Part shown: in pieces, positions 6,767 to 14,233 of the stretch
Numbering within the stretch: position 1 is the first letter of the stretch
Layout: each line of letters begins with the position of its first letter
Assembly (NCBI RefSeq): GCF_014303735.1
Contig: NZ_CP060296.1
Span: 3,927,501-3,991,500 of the forward strand
Source of the DNA: Variovorax sp. PAMC28562
GTDB taxonomy: Bacteria; Pseudomonadota; Gammaproteobacteria; Burkholderiales; Burkholderiaceae_C
Direction of reading: 5' to 3'
DNA: 64,000 nucleotides
The notes under the pieces: model-generated
Told to the model about the DNA's origin: nothing
The model's database searches: none
Seen by the model: only the letters and a program-made list of their open reading frames with translations
Translations under genes and position numbers: made by a program

Positions 6767-8067
6767 GCACACCTTCTTCTCCGCCAAACAGCCTCCAAAC
6801 CGAAGAACCGCGCAGCGGCGTTGCCTCTACCCTGTCGTCGCTCGGAGGCTGGCCGATGCGCCGGCTGCTGACACGACTGTTGCGCGACGTGCGCTGTGGC
6901 ACGCTCAGCGTCGAGCTACCCGGTGGCGAGCGCATCGAAGGCCGGGGAACTGTGCCGGGCCCGCAAGCTTCGATACGACTGCATCGCTGGCGCCCACTGG
7001 TGCGTTTGCTGCTGCAGGGCGACCTGGGCCTGGCCGAGTCGTACCGCGATGGCGACTGGTCGACCACAGACCTCACCGCGCTGCTCGAATTCGGGATTTG
7101 CAACGAGGCAAATTGGGGTCGTGCGCTCGAGGCCTCGCTGCCGGCGCGTTGGCTCACGCGGCTGTTTCACCTGATGCACGCCAACTCGCGGCGGGGCAGC
7201 CGCCAAAACATCTCGTTCCACTACGACATGGGCAACGACTTTTACGCCCAGTGGCTCGATCCTGACATGCTCTATTCCAGCGCCCTGTACGCCACGGGCG
7301 ACGAATCGCTCGAAGAAGCGCAGGCTGCAAAGCTGGACCACATCGTGTCGCTGCTCGACGTGCCCGACGATGGCAAGGTGCTCGAAATCGGCTGCGGTTG
7401 GGGCGCGCTGGCTTTGGCGCTGGCCCGCAAGCATCGCGCCAGCGTGACCGGCCTGACCCTTTCCACCGAGCAACTGGCCCACGCCAACAAACGAGTCGCC
7501 GACGAAGGTTTGACGCAGGCCGTCGACCTGCGGCTGCAGGACTATCGCGATGTGCAAGGCGAATACGACCGCATCGTTTCCATCGAGATGCTCGAAGCCG
7601 TTGGCGAGCGTTACTGGCCTGTTTACTTCGAGACGCTGCGCCAGCGACTACGGCCCGCCGGTTCGGCAGTGCTGCAGGTCATCACCATTGCCGACGACTA
7701 CTTCGATCACTACCGGCGCGGTACCGATTTCATCCAGCGTTTCATCTTTCCAGGCGGCATGTTGCCCTCGGTCAGTGCCATGAAGACACAGGCGGCGCAA
7801 GTCGGCATGCGGCTTGAAACAGCAGTGTCTTTCGGCGCCAGCTACGGCACCACGCTGGCGGAGTGGCGCACCCGGTTCCTTCGGGCGTGGCCGTCGATCG
7901 AGGCGCTGGGCTTCGACGCCTCGTTCAAGCGCCTCTGGGAGTACTACCTGTGCTACTGCGAAGCCGGATTTAGAACCGGCCGCGTGGACGTGGGCCTGTT
8001 CACCGTGGTGCATGCCGATCACGGCGGCCAAACTGGGCACACTGGCATAAGCGCCGCCGCAGCATAA
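6763..8067 (+). CDS. Cfa-like phospholipid acyl-chain methyltransferase
   Basis: A full-length Cfa-family enzyme (434 aa). Visible are HYDMGNDFYAQWLDP (about 154), the SAM-binding VLEIGCGWGALALA (about 206-219) and the C-terminal IFPGGMLPS region. Compared with E. coli Cfa from memory, the bicarbonate-coordinating Cys139 is Ser173 (MLYSSALY), His266 is Gln305 (VLQVITI), and only Glu239 is kept (Glu278 in IEMLEAVG). These changes suggest that it may methylate the cis double bond to a methyl-branched unsaturated chain, as proposed for UfaM of R. sphaeroides, rather than close a cyclopropane ring. That is inference. It ends the operon driven by the ECF promoter at 4438. Plain cyclopropane synthase remains possible. 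Confidence 0.88.
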   Translation: MSTPSSPPNSLQTEEPRSGVASTLSSLGGWPMRRLLTRLLRDVRCGTLSVELPGGERIEGRGTVPGPQASIRLHRWRPLVRLLLQGDLGLAESYRDGDWSTTDLTALLEFGICNEANWGRALEASLPARWLTRLFHLMHANSRRGSRQNISFHYDMGNDFYAQWLDPDMLYSSALYATGDESLEEAQAAKLDHIVSLLDVPDDGKVLEIGCGWGALALALARKHRASVTGLTLSTEQLAHANKRVADEGLTQAVDLRLQDYRDVQGEYDRIVSIEMLEAVGERYWPVYFETLRQRLRPAGSAVLQVITIADDYFDHYRRGTDFIQRFIFPGGMLPSVSAMKTQAAQVGMRLETAVSFGASYGTTLAEWRTRFLRAWPSIEALGFDASFKRLWEYYLCYCEAGFRTGRVDVGLFTVVHADHGGQTGHTGISAAAA

Positions 8068-8152
8068 GCGACGCAACGACAAGCCTGACCCTGCCAACAA
8101 ACGACCGAGTGGCAGCGGTCTGGGGTCGACCGGGCGTTGGCTTGGCTCTTGC

Positions 8153-8181
8153 TTGACACCTGCTAAAAGAAGGGCGATCTT
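8153..8181 (+). promoter_or_regulatory. Possible sigma-70 promoter upstream of upp
   Basis: A perfect TTGACA at 8153-8158 followed at 17 nt by GATCTT, a poor -10. It lies in the 162-nt gap between the Cfa-like gene and upp, in the right place for upp. Only the -35 is convincing. Confidence 0.35.
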
Positions 8182-8229
8182 CAGCCCTCTCTTTTGCAAC
8201 GCAAGAACACGGAAAGCCTCCGCCCCTCC

Positions 8230-8859
8230 ATGAGCAACGTTCACCTCGTCGACCATCCCCTCGTCCAGCACAAGCTCTCTTTGATGCGTCGCAAAGACGC
8301 TTCGACCAACAGCTTTCGCCGCCTGCTCAACGAGCTGAGCATGCTGATGGCCTACGAGGTGACGCGCGACATGCCGATGCAGGACATCGAGATCGAGACG
8401 CCGCTCGAAACCATGACGACCAAGGTCATCGACGGCAAGAAGCTCGTGCTGGTGTCGATCCTGCGAGCCGGAAACGGCATCCTCGAAGGCATGCTCACCG
8501 TGGTGCCTGGCGCACGTGTCGGCCACATCGGCTTGTACCGCGACCCCAAGACACTGACCGCCGTCGAGTACTACTTCAAGATGCCGAGCGAAATGCAGGA
8601 CCGCGACATCATCGTGGTCGACCCGATGCTGGCCACCGGCAACTCCGCGATCGCCGCCGTCGATCGACTGAAGGAACTGAGCCCGAAGTCGATCAAATTT
8701 GTTTGCCTGCTGACTTGCCCGGAAGGCGTCAAGGCGCTGCAGACCGCACACCCTGACGTGCCGATCTACACCGCAGCGATCGACCGCGAGCTCAACGACC
8801 ACGGCTACATCCTGCCGGGCCTGGGTGACGCGGGCGACAGAATTTTTGGCACGAAATAA
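8230..8859 (+). CDS. upp: Uracil phosphoribosyltransferase
   Basis: The 209-residue enzyme converts uracil and PRPP to UMP, the key step of uracil salvage in the cytoplasm. The PRPP-binding loop [11 protein letters not shown] is at about residues 130-140, and the C-terminal uracil-binding end [19 protein letters not shown] is intact. The length equals the family norm (E. coli 208). The ATG at 8230 starts [16 protein letters not shown], the standard N-terminus; an earlier in-frame ATG at 8194 adds a non-conserved stretch and is rejected. It is followed after 33 nt by codA, so cytosine can be deaminated and then salvaged by the products of neighbouring genes. Confidence 0.97.
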   Translation: MSNVHLVDHPLVQHKLSLMRRKDASTNSFRRLLNELSMLMAYEVTRDMPMQDIEIETPLETMTTKVIDGKKLVLVSILRAGNGILEGMLTVVPGARVGHIGLYRDPKTLTAVEYYFKMPSEMQDRDIIVVDPMLATGNSAIAAVDRLKELSPKSIKFVCLLTCPEGVKALQTAHPDVPIYTAAIDRELNDHGYILPGLGDAGDRIFGTK

Positions 8860-8892
8860 GGCTCGCCCCTCGACTCAGCGGGTTCGCCGACC

Positions 8893-10176
8893 ATGCTCGA
8901 CCTTATCGTCACCCACGCCACCCTGCCCGACGGTCGCACCGACATGTCGATCGCCGTGCAGCACGGCCGCATCGTTGAAGTGACTAAGGGGTTCGATGCG
9001 CCTGCGCACGAAACCATAGACGCCCAGGGGATGCTCGTCGCACCGCACTTCGTCGATCCGCACTTCCATATGGATGCCACGCTCAGCTACGGCTTGCCGC
9101 GCGTCAACGAAAGCGGCATGCTGCTTGAAGGTATCGCGTTGTGGGGTGAGCTCAAGCCGTTGCTCAAGGCCGAAGCCTTGATCGAACGTGCCCTCGCCTA
9201 TTGCGACTGGGCCATCGCCAAGGGCTTGCTCGCGATTCGTACGCATGTCGACACGAGCGACCCGAGCCTGCTCGCAGTCGACGCGCTGCTCGAAGTGAAG
9301 CGCCTGGTCGCGCCGTACATCGACTTGCAGCTCGTGGCGTTCCCGCAGGACGGTGTGCTGCGTGCGGCCGGCGGCGTCGACAGCCTGAAGCGTGCGCTCG
9401 ACAAGGGCGTCGACGTGGTCGGCGGCATTCCGCATTTCGAGCGAACGATGGCCGAAGGCGCTGCGAGCGTGAAGCTGCTGTGCGAGATCGCAGCCGAGCG
9501 CGGCAAGCTGGTCGACATGCATTGCGACGAATCGGACGACCCGCTGTCGCGCCATATCGAGACGCTAGCGTATGAGGCGCAACGACTGGGCCTGCAAGGC
9601 CGCGTCAACGGATCGCACTGCACGTCGATGCACAGCATGGACAACTACTACGTCAGCAAGCTGCTCCCGTTGATCGCCGGGAGCGGCGTCAGCGTGATCG
9701 CCAACCCGCTCATCAACATCACGCTCCAGGGCCGCCACGACACCTACCCCAAGCGCCGCGGCATGACACGCGTGCCGGAGCTGATGGCTGCGGGCGTCAA
9801 CGTCGCCTTCGGCCACGACTGCGTGATGGACCCGTGGTACGGCATGGGCTCGGGCGACATGCTCGAGGTCGCGCACATGGGCCTGCACGTGGCGCAGATG
9901 ACGAGCCAGGCCGGCATTCGCGCGTGCTTCGAAGCGGTGACCACCAACGCTGCGAAGGTGATGCACCTCGACGGCTACGGGCTCGATGCCGGTTGCGATG
10001 CCAGCTTCGTGTTGCTGCAGGCCCGAGATGCTGTCGAAGCGATAAGGCTGCGCGCCACGCGGCTCAAAGTGTTCAAGAAAGGCAAGCTGCTGGCGGAGAC
10101 GCCAGCATCGACTGCACGTCTGCATGTGAAAGGTCGCGCGGAGGCGACATCTTTCATGCCGTCGCGCGGTGCCTGA
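8893..10176 (+). CDS. codA: Cytosine deaminase (amidohydrolase family)
   Basis: 427 residues, the same length as E. coli CodA. Metal-site motifs of the amidohydrolase barrel are present: VDPHFHMD (His57, His59), DMHCDESDDP at about 208-217 with the metal-binding His and catalytic Glu, and GHDCVMDPWY at about 307-316 with the Asp ligand. The GHD-x3-DPWY block is typical of CodA rather than of other members. It hydrolyses cytosine to uracil and ammonia. The position directly after upp makes a cytosine-to-UMP salvage pair; no codB-type permease is adjacent. The last 23 nt overlap the end of the convergent sirtuin gene. Confidence 0.92.
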   Translation: MLDLIVTHATLPDGRTDMSIAVQHGRIVEVTKGFDAPAHETIDAQGMLVAPHFVDPHFHMDATLSYGLPRVNESGMLLEGIALWGELKPLLKAEALIERALAYCDWAIAKGLLAIRTHVDTSDPSLLAVDALLEVKRLVAPYIDLQLVAFPQDGVLRAAGGVDSLKRALDKGVDVVGGIPHFERTMAEGAASVKLLCEIAAERGKLVDMHCDESDDPLSRHIETLAYEAQRLGLQGRVNGSHCTSMHSMDNYYVSKLLPLIAGSGVSVIANPLINITLQGRHDTYPKRRGMTRVPELMAAGVNVAFGHDCVMDPWYGMGSGDMLEVAHMGLHVAQMTSQAGIRACFEAVTTNAAKVMHLDGYGLDAGCDASFVLLQARDAVEAIRLRATRLKVFKKGKLLAETPASTARLHVKGRAEATSFMPSRGA

Positions 10177-11017
10177 GTGCCTGAACCAGTGCCGAAAGCG
10201 TTTCCCCGACCGGTAACTCGACCTTCAGCGTAAAAAAATCGTCCGCGCGGGTACGACCAAGATTGACCGCTGCTACCGGCTTGCCGGCAGCCACCGCCGC
10301 CTGCACGAACCTGAAGCCCGAATACACCATCAGCGACGATCCGGTGACGAGCATGGCGTCGGCTTTGCTTAGGGCTGCGAAAGCCGCGGTGACACGATCG
10401 CGAGGGACGCCCTCACCGAAGAACACCACATCGGGTTTGAGCATGCCGCCGCAGACGGAACACGGCGGCACGTCGAACGATGAGAAGTCGTGGCCTTCGA
10501 TGTCGGCGTCGCCATCGGGTGCGGCGCGCGCTTCGAGCGTTGCCCATGCAGGGTTGCGACGGCGTAGTTCGATCTGGAGTTCGGAGCGTGGCGAGCGCGT
10601 CTCGCAAGCCATGCAGCGAACGGTGTCGATACGGCCGTGCAGGTCAATGATGTTGCGGGTGCCCGCCGCGTCGTGCAGCCCATCGACGTTTTGCGTGAGG
10701 AGGAGTTCGACGCGACCGGATGCTTCGAGTTGCGCCAGTGCACGATGGGCTGGTCCAGGCGTGGCCAGCGCCATGGTTGGCCAGCCGATCAAGCTGCGCG
10801 CCCAGTAGCGTTTGCGCGTCGCCTCTTCGCCCATGAAGGCCTGATAGGTGACGGGCGAGGGCCGCTTCCAGTCGCCCTTCTCGTCGCGGTAGTCGGGAAT
10901 GCCCGATTCGGTGCTGCAACCGGCGCCGCTCAACACGAAGAGCCGACGGTGACGCGTGGCGAAATCAGCAAGTGCGGCAAGTGCAGATACCGGGGCTGCG
11001 GCGGCGATGTCATCCAT
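10154..11017 (-). CDS. Sir2-family NAD-dependent protein deacylase, SIRT4-like (class II)
   Basis: A 287-residue sirtuin with the NAD motif GAGCSTESGIPDYR (about 31-44), TQNVDGLH (about 108), the catalytic His in DLHG (about 124), and two Cys pairs for structural zinc (CMAC and CSVCGG). The blocks RYWARSLIGWP and PPCSVCGGMLKPDVVFFGE resemble human SIRT4, so this is class II rather than the CobB type. Members remove acyl groups such as lipoyl or branched acyl from lysines; the substrate here is unknown. The ATG at 11017 is used; one at 11029 is also possible. The gene converges on codA with a 23-nt overlap. Confidence 0.92.
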   Translation of the reverse strand: MDDIAAAAPVSALAALADFATRHRRLFVLSGAGCSTESGIPDYRDEKGDWKRPSPVTYQAFMGEEATRKRYWARSLIGWPTMALATPGPAHRALAQLEASGRVELLLTQNVDGLHDAAGTRNIIDLHGRIDTVRCMACETRSPRSELQIELRRRNPAWATLEARAAPDGDADIEGHDFSSFDVPPCSVCGGMLKPDVVFFGEGVPRDRVTAAFAALSKADAMLVTGSSLMVYSGFRFVQAAVAAGKPVAAVNLGRTRADDFFTLKVELPVGETLSALVQALRHRATA

Positions 11018-11097
11018 GCGGCGGAGCATACGAGGACGCGCAAGTGCTCACAGCGGCGGGGCTGTTCAGCGACCGCCCCGCGAACCTCGGTGAACCC

Positions 11098-11817
11098 TCA
11101 GTGGGCAGCTGTTCTTTGCGGCGCTCGACCTTGCCCGGAGGTCAGCACATAGCCCGATCGCAAAAGACTCTGCAGGTTGAAGCCGTGCCGGCCATCGAGT
11201 TCGAGATGCTTGCGCAGGTGATCCGTCATGGTCTCGGGCGGGCCACCCATCAGCGCAGGGATTTCATCCCAGGAAGACATGTCGAGACGCGCCTCGGACA
11301 ACGGGGTGTTCTGGTTGCGAAAGAACGTGAGCGCGACGCTGAAGGCGCTGTCGCTCAGGGACTTCAATTCGTTCTCGACGAAGACCTGACCGGGCGGCCG
11401 AAACTCGTAGTTGCCGAACGACAGCGGCGAGGGAGCGATGCTGCCGCCTGCCCTGACCTTGGCCAGCACTTGCTTGACCTTGGCCTGAATGGCTTTTTCA
11501 TCCAGCACGCGCAATGCCGGGTTTTGCGCGAACCCGCCCGAGGGCAAATAACTCGCCTTGTTGACCACCATCAACGCTGTCCGCGGATTGACGAGTAGCC
11601 GGATGCGATCGGCGCTTTCAGACGCACCGGCAAGGGTTTCCCCGATGACAATCATCGACAACGCCTTGCCGCTCGCAAGCAATTTCAGGAGGCCCGCCGC
11701 CGAGTCGTAGGCCAGCGATGCACAGCAATTTGCTGCAAGCAAGCGTCGCAGCCGGGCGCGTTCCAATGCGTTTTCACTCCATACTGCCGCCACCGGGCCA
11801 GCGCCTTTTTCAATCAT
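11098..11817 (-). CDS. OmpR-like winged-helix regulator with a degenerate receiver domain (paralogue of the upstream gene)
   Basis: The 239-residue protein looks like an OmpR-type response regulator in outline. Residues 1-110 form a receiver-like domain (VAAVWSENALERARLRRLL) and residues 135-230 a winged-helix domain ending in HGFNLQSLLRSGYVL. The acidic pocket and the phospho-acceptor Asp are absent: the strand reads MIVIGETL, with Gly where the Asp should be. The upstream gene shows the same replacement, and the two overlap by ATGA (11817-11814), so they look like an old tandem duplication. Phosphorylation-independent DNA binding is inferred; no target is suggested by the context. Confidence 0.65.
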   Translation of the reverse strand: MIEKGAGPVAAVWSENALERARLRRLLAANCCASLAYDSAAGLLKLLASGKALSMIVIGETLAGASESADRIRLLVNPRTALMVVNKASYLPSGGFAQNPALRVLDEKAIQAKVKQVLAKVRAGGSIAPSPLSFGNYEFRPPGQVFVENELKSLSDSAFSVALTFFRNQNTPLSEARLDMSSWDEIPALMGGPPETMTDHLRKHLELDGRHGFNLQSLLRSGYVLTSGQGRAPQRTAAH

Positions 11818-12575
11818 TGTGCAGCCTCCGCATAGGACGTGCCAATCAACGGCTGGACGTATATTCTGTCGCTCGCGGGTGGTTTCCAGAGTTGTGTTTT
11901 ATCGATCAGGCAATAGCCTGTTCCGTGTACCGATCGAAGAACGAAACCATGCTCGCCTTTGAGTTCCAGTGCGCTACGCAATTGAGCAATGGCTGTATCG
12001 ACCACACGTGAATTGGTCATTCGTGGCCATATCGCCTCGTAAATTTCACGACGCGATACCGTGCGGCCAATTCGACTGAACAACAGACGCGCTAGCCGAA
12101 ATCGCTTTGGTTGGAGATGAACTTCGTGGTGGCCCATATGAATGGTGAACACCGAAGCATCGAATCGGTAGGGCCCGACTTCCAGTGCATCTTCTATTTC
12201 GTCGCCTTTGCGACTAAAGACCAACCTGCTGTAAAGCAATTGAATACGGGCCACCAATTCCTCATCGGAAAAAGGTCGCACCAGAAAATCGAAGAACTCT
12301 TTGTGGTCGCTTCGTTGTATGTCGTTTATTGCGTTGGGCATGACCACTGCAAGCAGTGGAATGCTGGCGCCGAGGCTGTCGTGCGCCATTTCGACTTCCT
12401 CAATCGACGTAGCCTGCTCGCCAAGGCCTAGTACGACGAGGTCGACCACGGCGCCCCACTTCATGGCTTTCGACAGATCTGCGAGCGAAGAAAAAATCTC
12501 GGCTTCGCTTGATACTTTCGACAACATTTCTTGAATGATTGCTGAAGGGCGGGGTCCAACGATAGCGATGTTCAT
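11814..12575 (-). CDS. Atypical OmpR-family response regulator lacking the phosphorylation site
   Basis: 253 residues: an N-terminal receiver-like domain (MNIAIVGPRPSAIIQEML ... VRPFSDEELVARI) and a C-terminal winged helix with the typical end HGFVLRSVHGTGYCLID. In the receiver the N-terminal acidic pair is GPRPS, the Asp position is Gly (DLVVLGLGEQ) and the invariant Lys is Arg (VRPF). The domain can therefore not be phosphorylated in the usual way. ATG 12575 fits the fold; an ATG 12 codons earlier lacks a binding site. It is divergent from the canonical regulator at 12774 across an AT-rich gap of about 200 nt. No histidine kinase gene lies nearby. Confidence 0.8.
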   Translation of the reverse strand: MNIAIVGPRPSAIIQEMLSKVSSEAEIFSSLADLSKAMKWGAVVDLVVLGLGEQATSIEEVEMAHDSLGASIPLLAVVMPNAINDIQRSDHKEFFDFLVRPFSDEELVARIQLLYSRLVFSRKGDEIEDALEVGPYRFDASVFTIHMGHHEVHLQPKRFRLARLLFSRIGRTVSRREIYEAIWPRMTNSRVVDTAIAQLRSALELKGEHGFVLRSVHGTGYCLIDKTQLWKPPASDRIYVQPLIGTSYAEAAQ

Positions 12576-12773
12576 GCACCGGATGATTCCTTTGGTTTGC
12601 TTTTTCCGCATTGCAAACGCGAGGATTCGAAAGTATTGAACAGTTGTTTTTTACATTTTGTTTAAAAGGTCACAGATCATGAACAGGCTTACCAGAACTC
12701 TTACCGCGTTGGGAGATTTTGGTAGATTTGGATGTTGCAATTCGACAAGAATCTAGAGAGAAACTTGGGAGAA

Positions 12774-13505
12774 ATGATGCGTATCGCCTTGCTTGAAGAT
12801 GAATTGCCGCAAATGCAATTGCTGGTCGCCACCCTGGAGACGATGACTGTGGCCGGTTACGAAAACACGAGCTGCGAGCAGTTCACCGACGGCGAGATGC
12901 TCCGGACGGCGCTGCGAACCGATTCGTTCGACCTGCTGATCCTCGACTGGAACGTGCCGGGGCTGGATGGGCTGGAACTCTTGCGATGGCTGCGCGACTA
13001 CCGCCGATTGACCGTACCGGTCATCATGCTCAGCGCCCGCGGTGCCGAGCGGGATGTGGCCGAGGCACTCAGCGCAGGCGCCAATGACTATGTGATCAAA
13101 CCTTTCAGGCCGATCGAGTTGGTCGCGCGCGTCAAACGTTTTCGCACGCCGCAGGAAACCGCAAAAGGCTGGGTGGAAACGATCGGCGAATGGAAGTTTT
13201 TCCACGAGAGCGCTACCGTAATCCGTGCCGGTTTGCCTCCGCAGCTTTTTACGTTGAGCGAACGTGAATTCAGTTTGGCGATCGCCCTGTTTCGCAACCT
13301 GGGACGGGTCGTCTCGCGCTTCTATTTGCTGGAGGCGACCAACCAGGACGCGCGCTCCAGCAGCACGCGAATTCTGGACAATCAGATCTTCAAGGTGCGC
13401 CGCAAACTTTCGCTGGAAACCAACGGGTTGCAGCTCCAGACCATCTATGGGCAGGGTTACCGGCTGGCGCCCAGCCATGCGGCCGAGCCCGATGCGGACA
13501 GCTGA
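12774..13505 (+). CDS. OmpR-family response regulator with intact receiver
   Basis: 243 residues with a canonical receiver: acidic pocket LLEDE (about 5-9), phospho-acceptor Asp in LILDWNVPGLDG (about 58), Ser in MLSARG, and Lys in VIKPF (about 110). The C-terminal winged helix ends IYGQGYRLAPS. It should be switched by a histidine kinase, but none is in the window, so it is an orphan or is paired at a distance. Two adjacent ATGs (12774, 12777) follow gggaga; either may be used. The gene faces away from the two degenerate regulators, so it may control them from the shared upstream region. Confidence 0.9.
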   Translation: MMRIALLEDELPQMQLLVATLETMTVAGYENTSCEQFTDGEMLRTALRTDSFDLLILDWNVPGLDGLELLRWLRDYRRLTVPVIMLSARGAERDVAEALSAGANDYVIKPFRPIELVARVKRFRTPQETAKGWVETIGEWKFFHESATVIRAGLPPQLFTLSEREFSLAIALFRNLGRVVSRFYLLEATNQDARSSSTRILDNQIFKVRRKLSLETNGLQLQTIYGQGYRLAPSHAAEPDADS

Positions 13506-13552
13506 AAGAGAGACGCCAAGGCCATCCCGCAGATCACTCCGGCAAGTGATCG

Positions 13553-13885
13553 TCAGGTGCTTTGCATCAACGCCAGCGCGGAGTCTGGTCCGACCGGCGC
13601 AGTCTCGAAGAACCTGAAGCGCGTGTTGCCAATCCGGATGACATCGAGATGCCGCAGCTGACCGGCCTTGACCTTGAAGCCGTTCACGTACAAGCCGTTG
13701 CGGCTCGACAGATCGAGGATGCCGGACGTGTACCGCGACATGGCGATGCGCACATGCTGACGACTGACGCGCTCGTCGTACACGACCACGTCACACACAG
13801 AGTCGCGGCCGATCACCACGTTATTGGATGGAAGTATGGTCAGCTTGGAAAGACCGTGGTCGAGTTGAATCAGGCTGCGTTTCAT
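13553..13885 (-). CDS. Single-domain FHA protein
   Basis: The 110-residue protein consists almost entirely of a forkhead-associated domain: IGRDSVCDVVVYDERVSRQH (about 26-45) and DLSSRNGLYVNG (about 58-69), with the GR, SRQH and NG residues that bind phosphothreonine. There is no second domain, membrane segment or signal peptide. FHA-only proteins act as phospho-dependent adaptors in Ser/Thr kinase signalling or in type VI secretion control; neither a kinase nor secretion genes are nearby. The ATG follows gaggtg at good spacing. It converges on the OmpR-type regulator, leaving 47 nt between the two stops. Confidence 0.9.
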   Translation of the reverse strand: MKRSLIQLDHGLSKLTILPSNNVVIGRDSVCDVVVYDERVSRQHVRIAMSRYTSGILDLSSRNGLYVNGFKVKAGQLRHLDVIRIGNTRFRFFETAPVGPDSALALMQST

Positions 13886-14233
13886 GGAGCACCTCTGGAG
13901 ATGGAGACAGGCACGGACGTCAGGCGACCATCACGCACAACGTGAAAGTCATCGCGACGAGCAGCAGAACGATGTGGACTAAGGTTGTCATGCCGCCATC
14001 GTCGAACGCCGGGCCGAAATCAGAGATGCGAAAAAAAGGTTCCGATAGGTTTCAAGTAACACAAAGGCACGCGTCGCGCAGAATGTCACGCAGCCAAATG
14101 CTCTACTTCTGAAGCGGGGCCCAAAGGTCTAGCCACATGTGAATCTTCGACACAAACGTGCAGACTGGTAGTGAAGGCGTCGGACTGCTGCGTGTAGCGG
14201 GCGACGGATCGACACCACTACGTTCCCTGTTGA
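13886..14233. other. Intergenic stretch, possibly holding a 23-codon hydrophobic ORF
   Basis: 348 nt between the FHA gene and sbcB. I see no RNA gene, terminator or repeat. The only item of note is a minus-strand ORF at 13991-13920, MTTLVHIVLLLVAMTFTLC and four more residues, a single hydrophobic helix just upstream of the FHA gene. It has no convincing ribosome-binding site, so it is listed as possible only. Confidence 0.35.
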
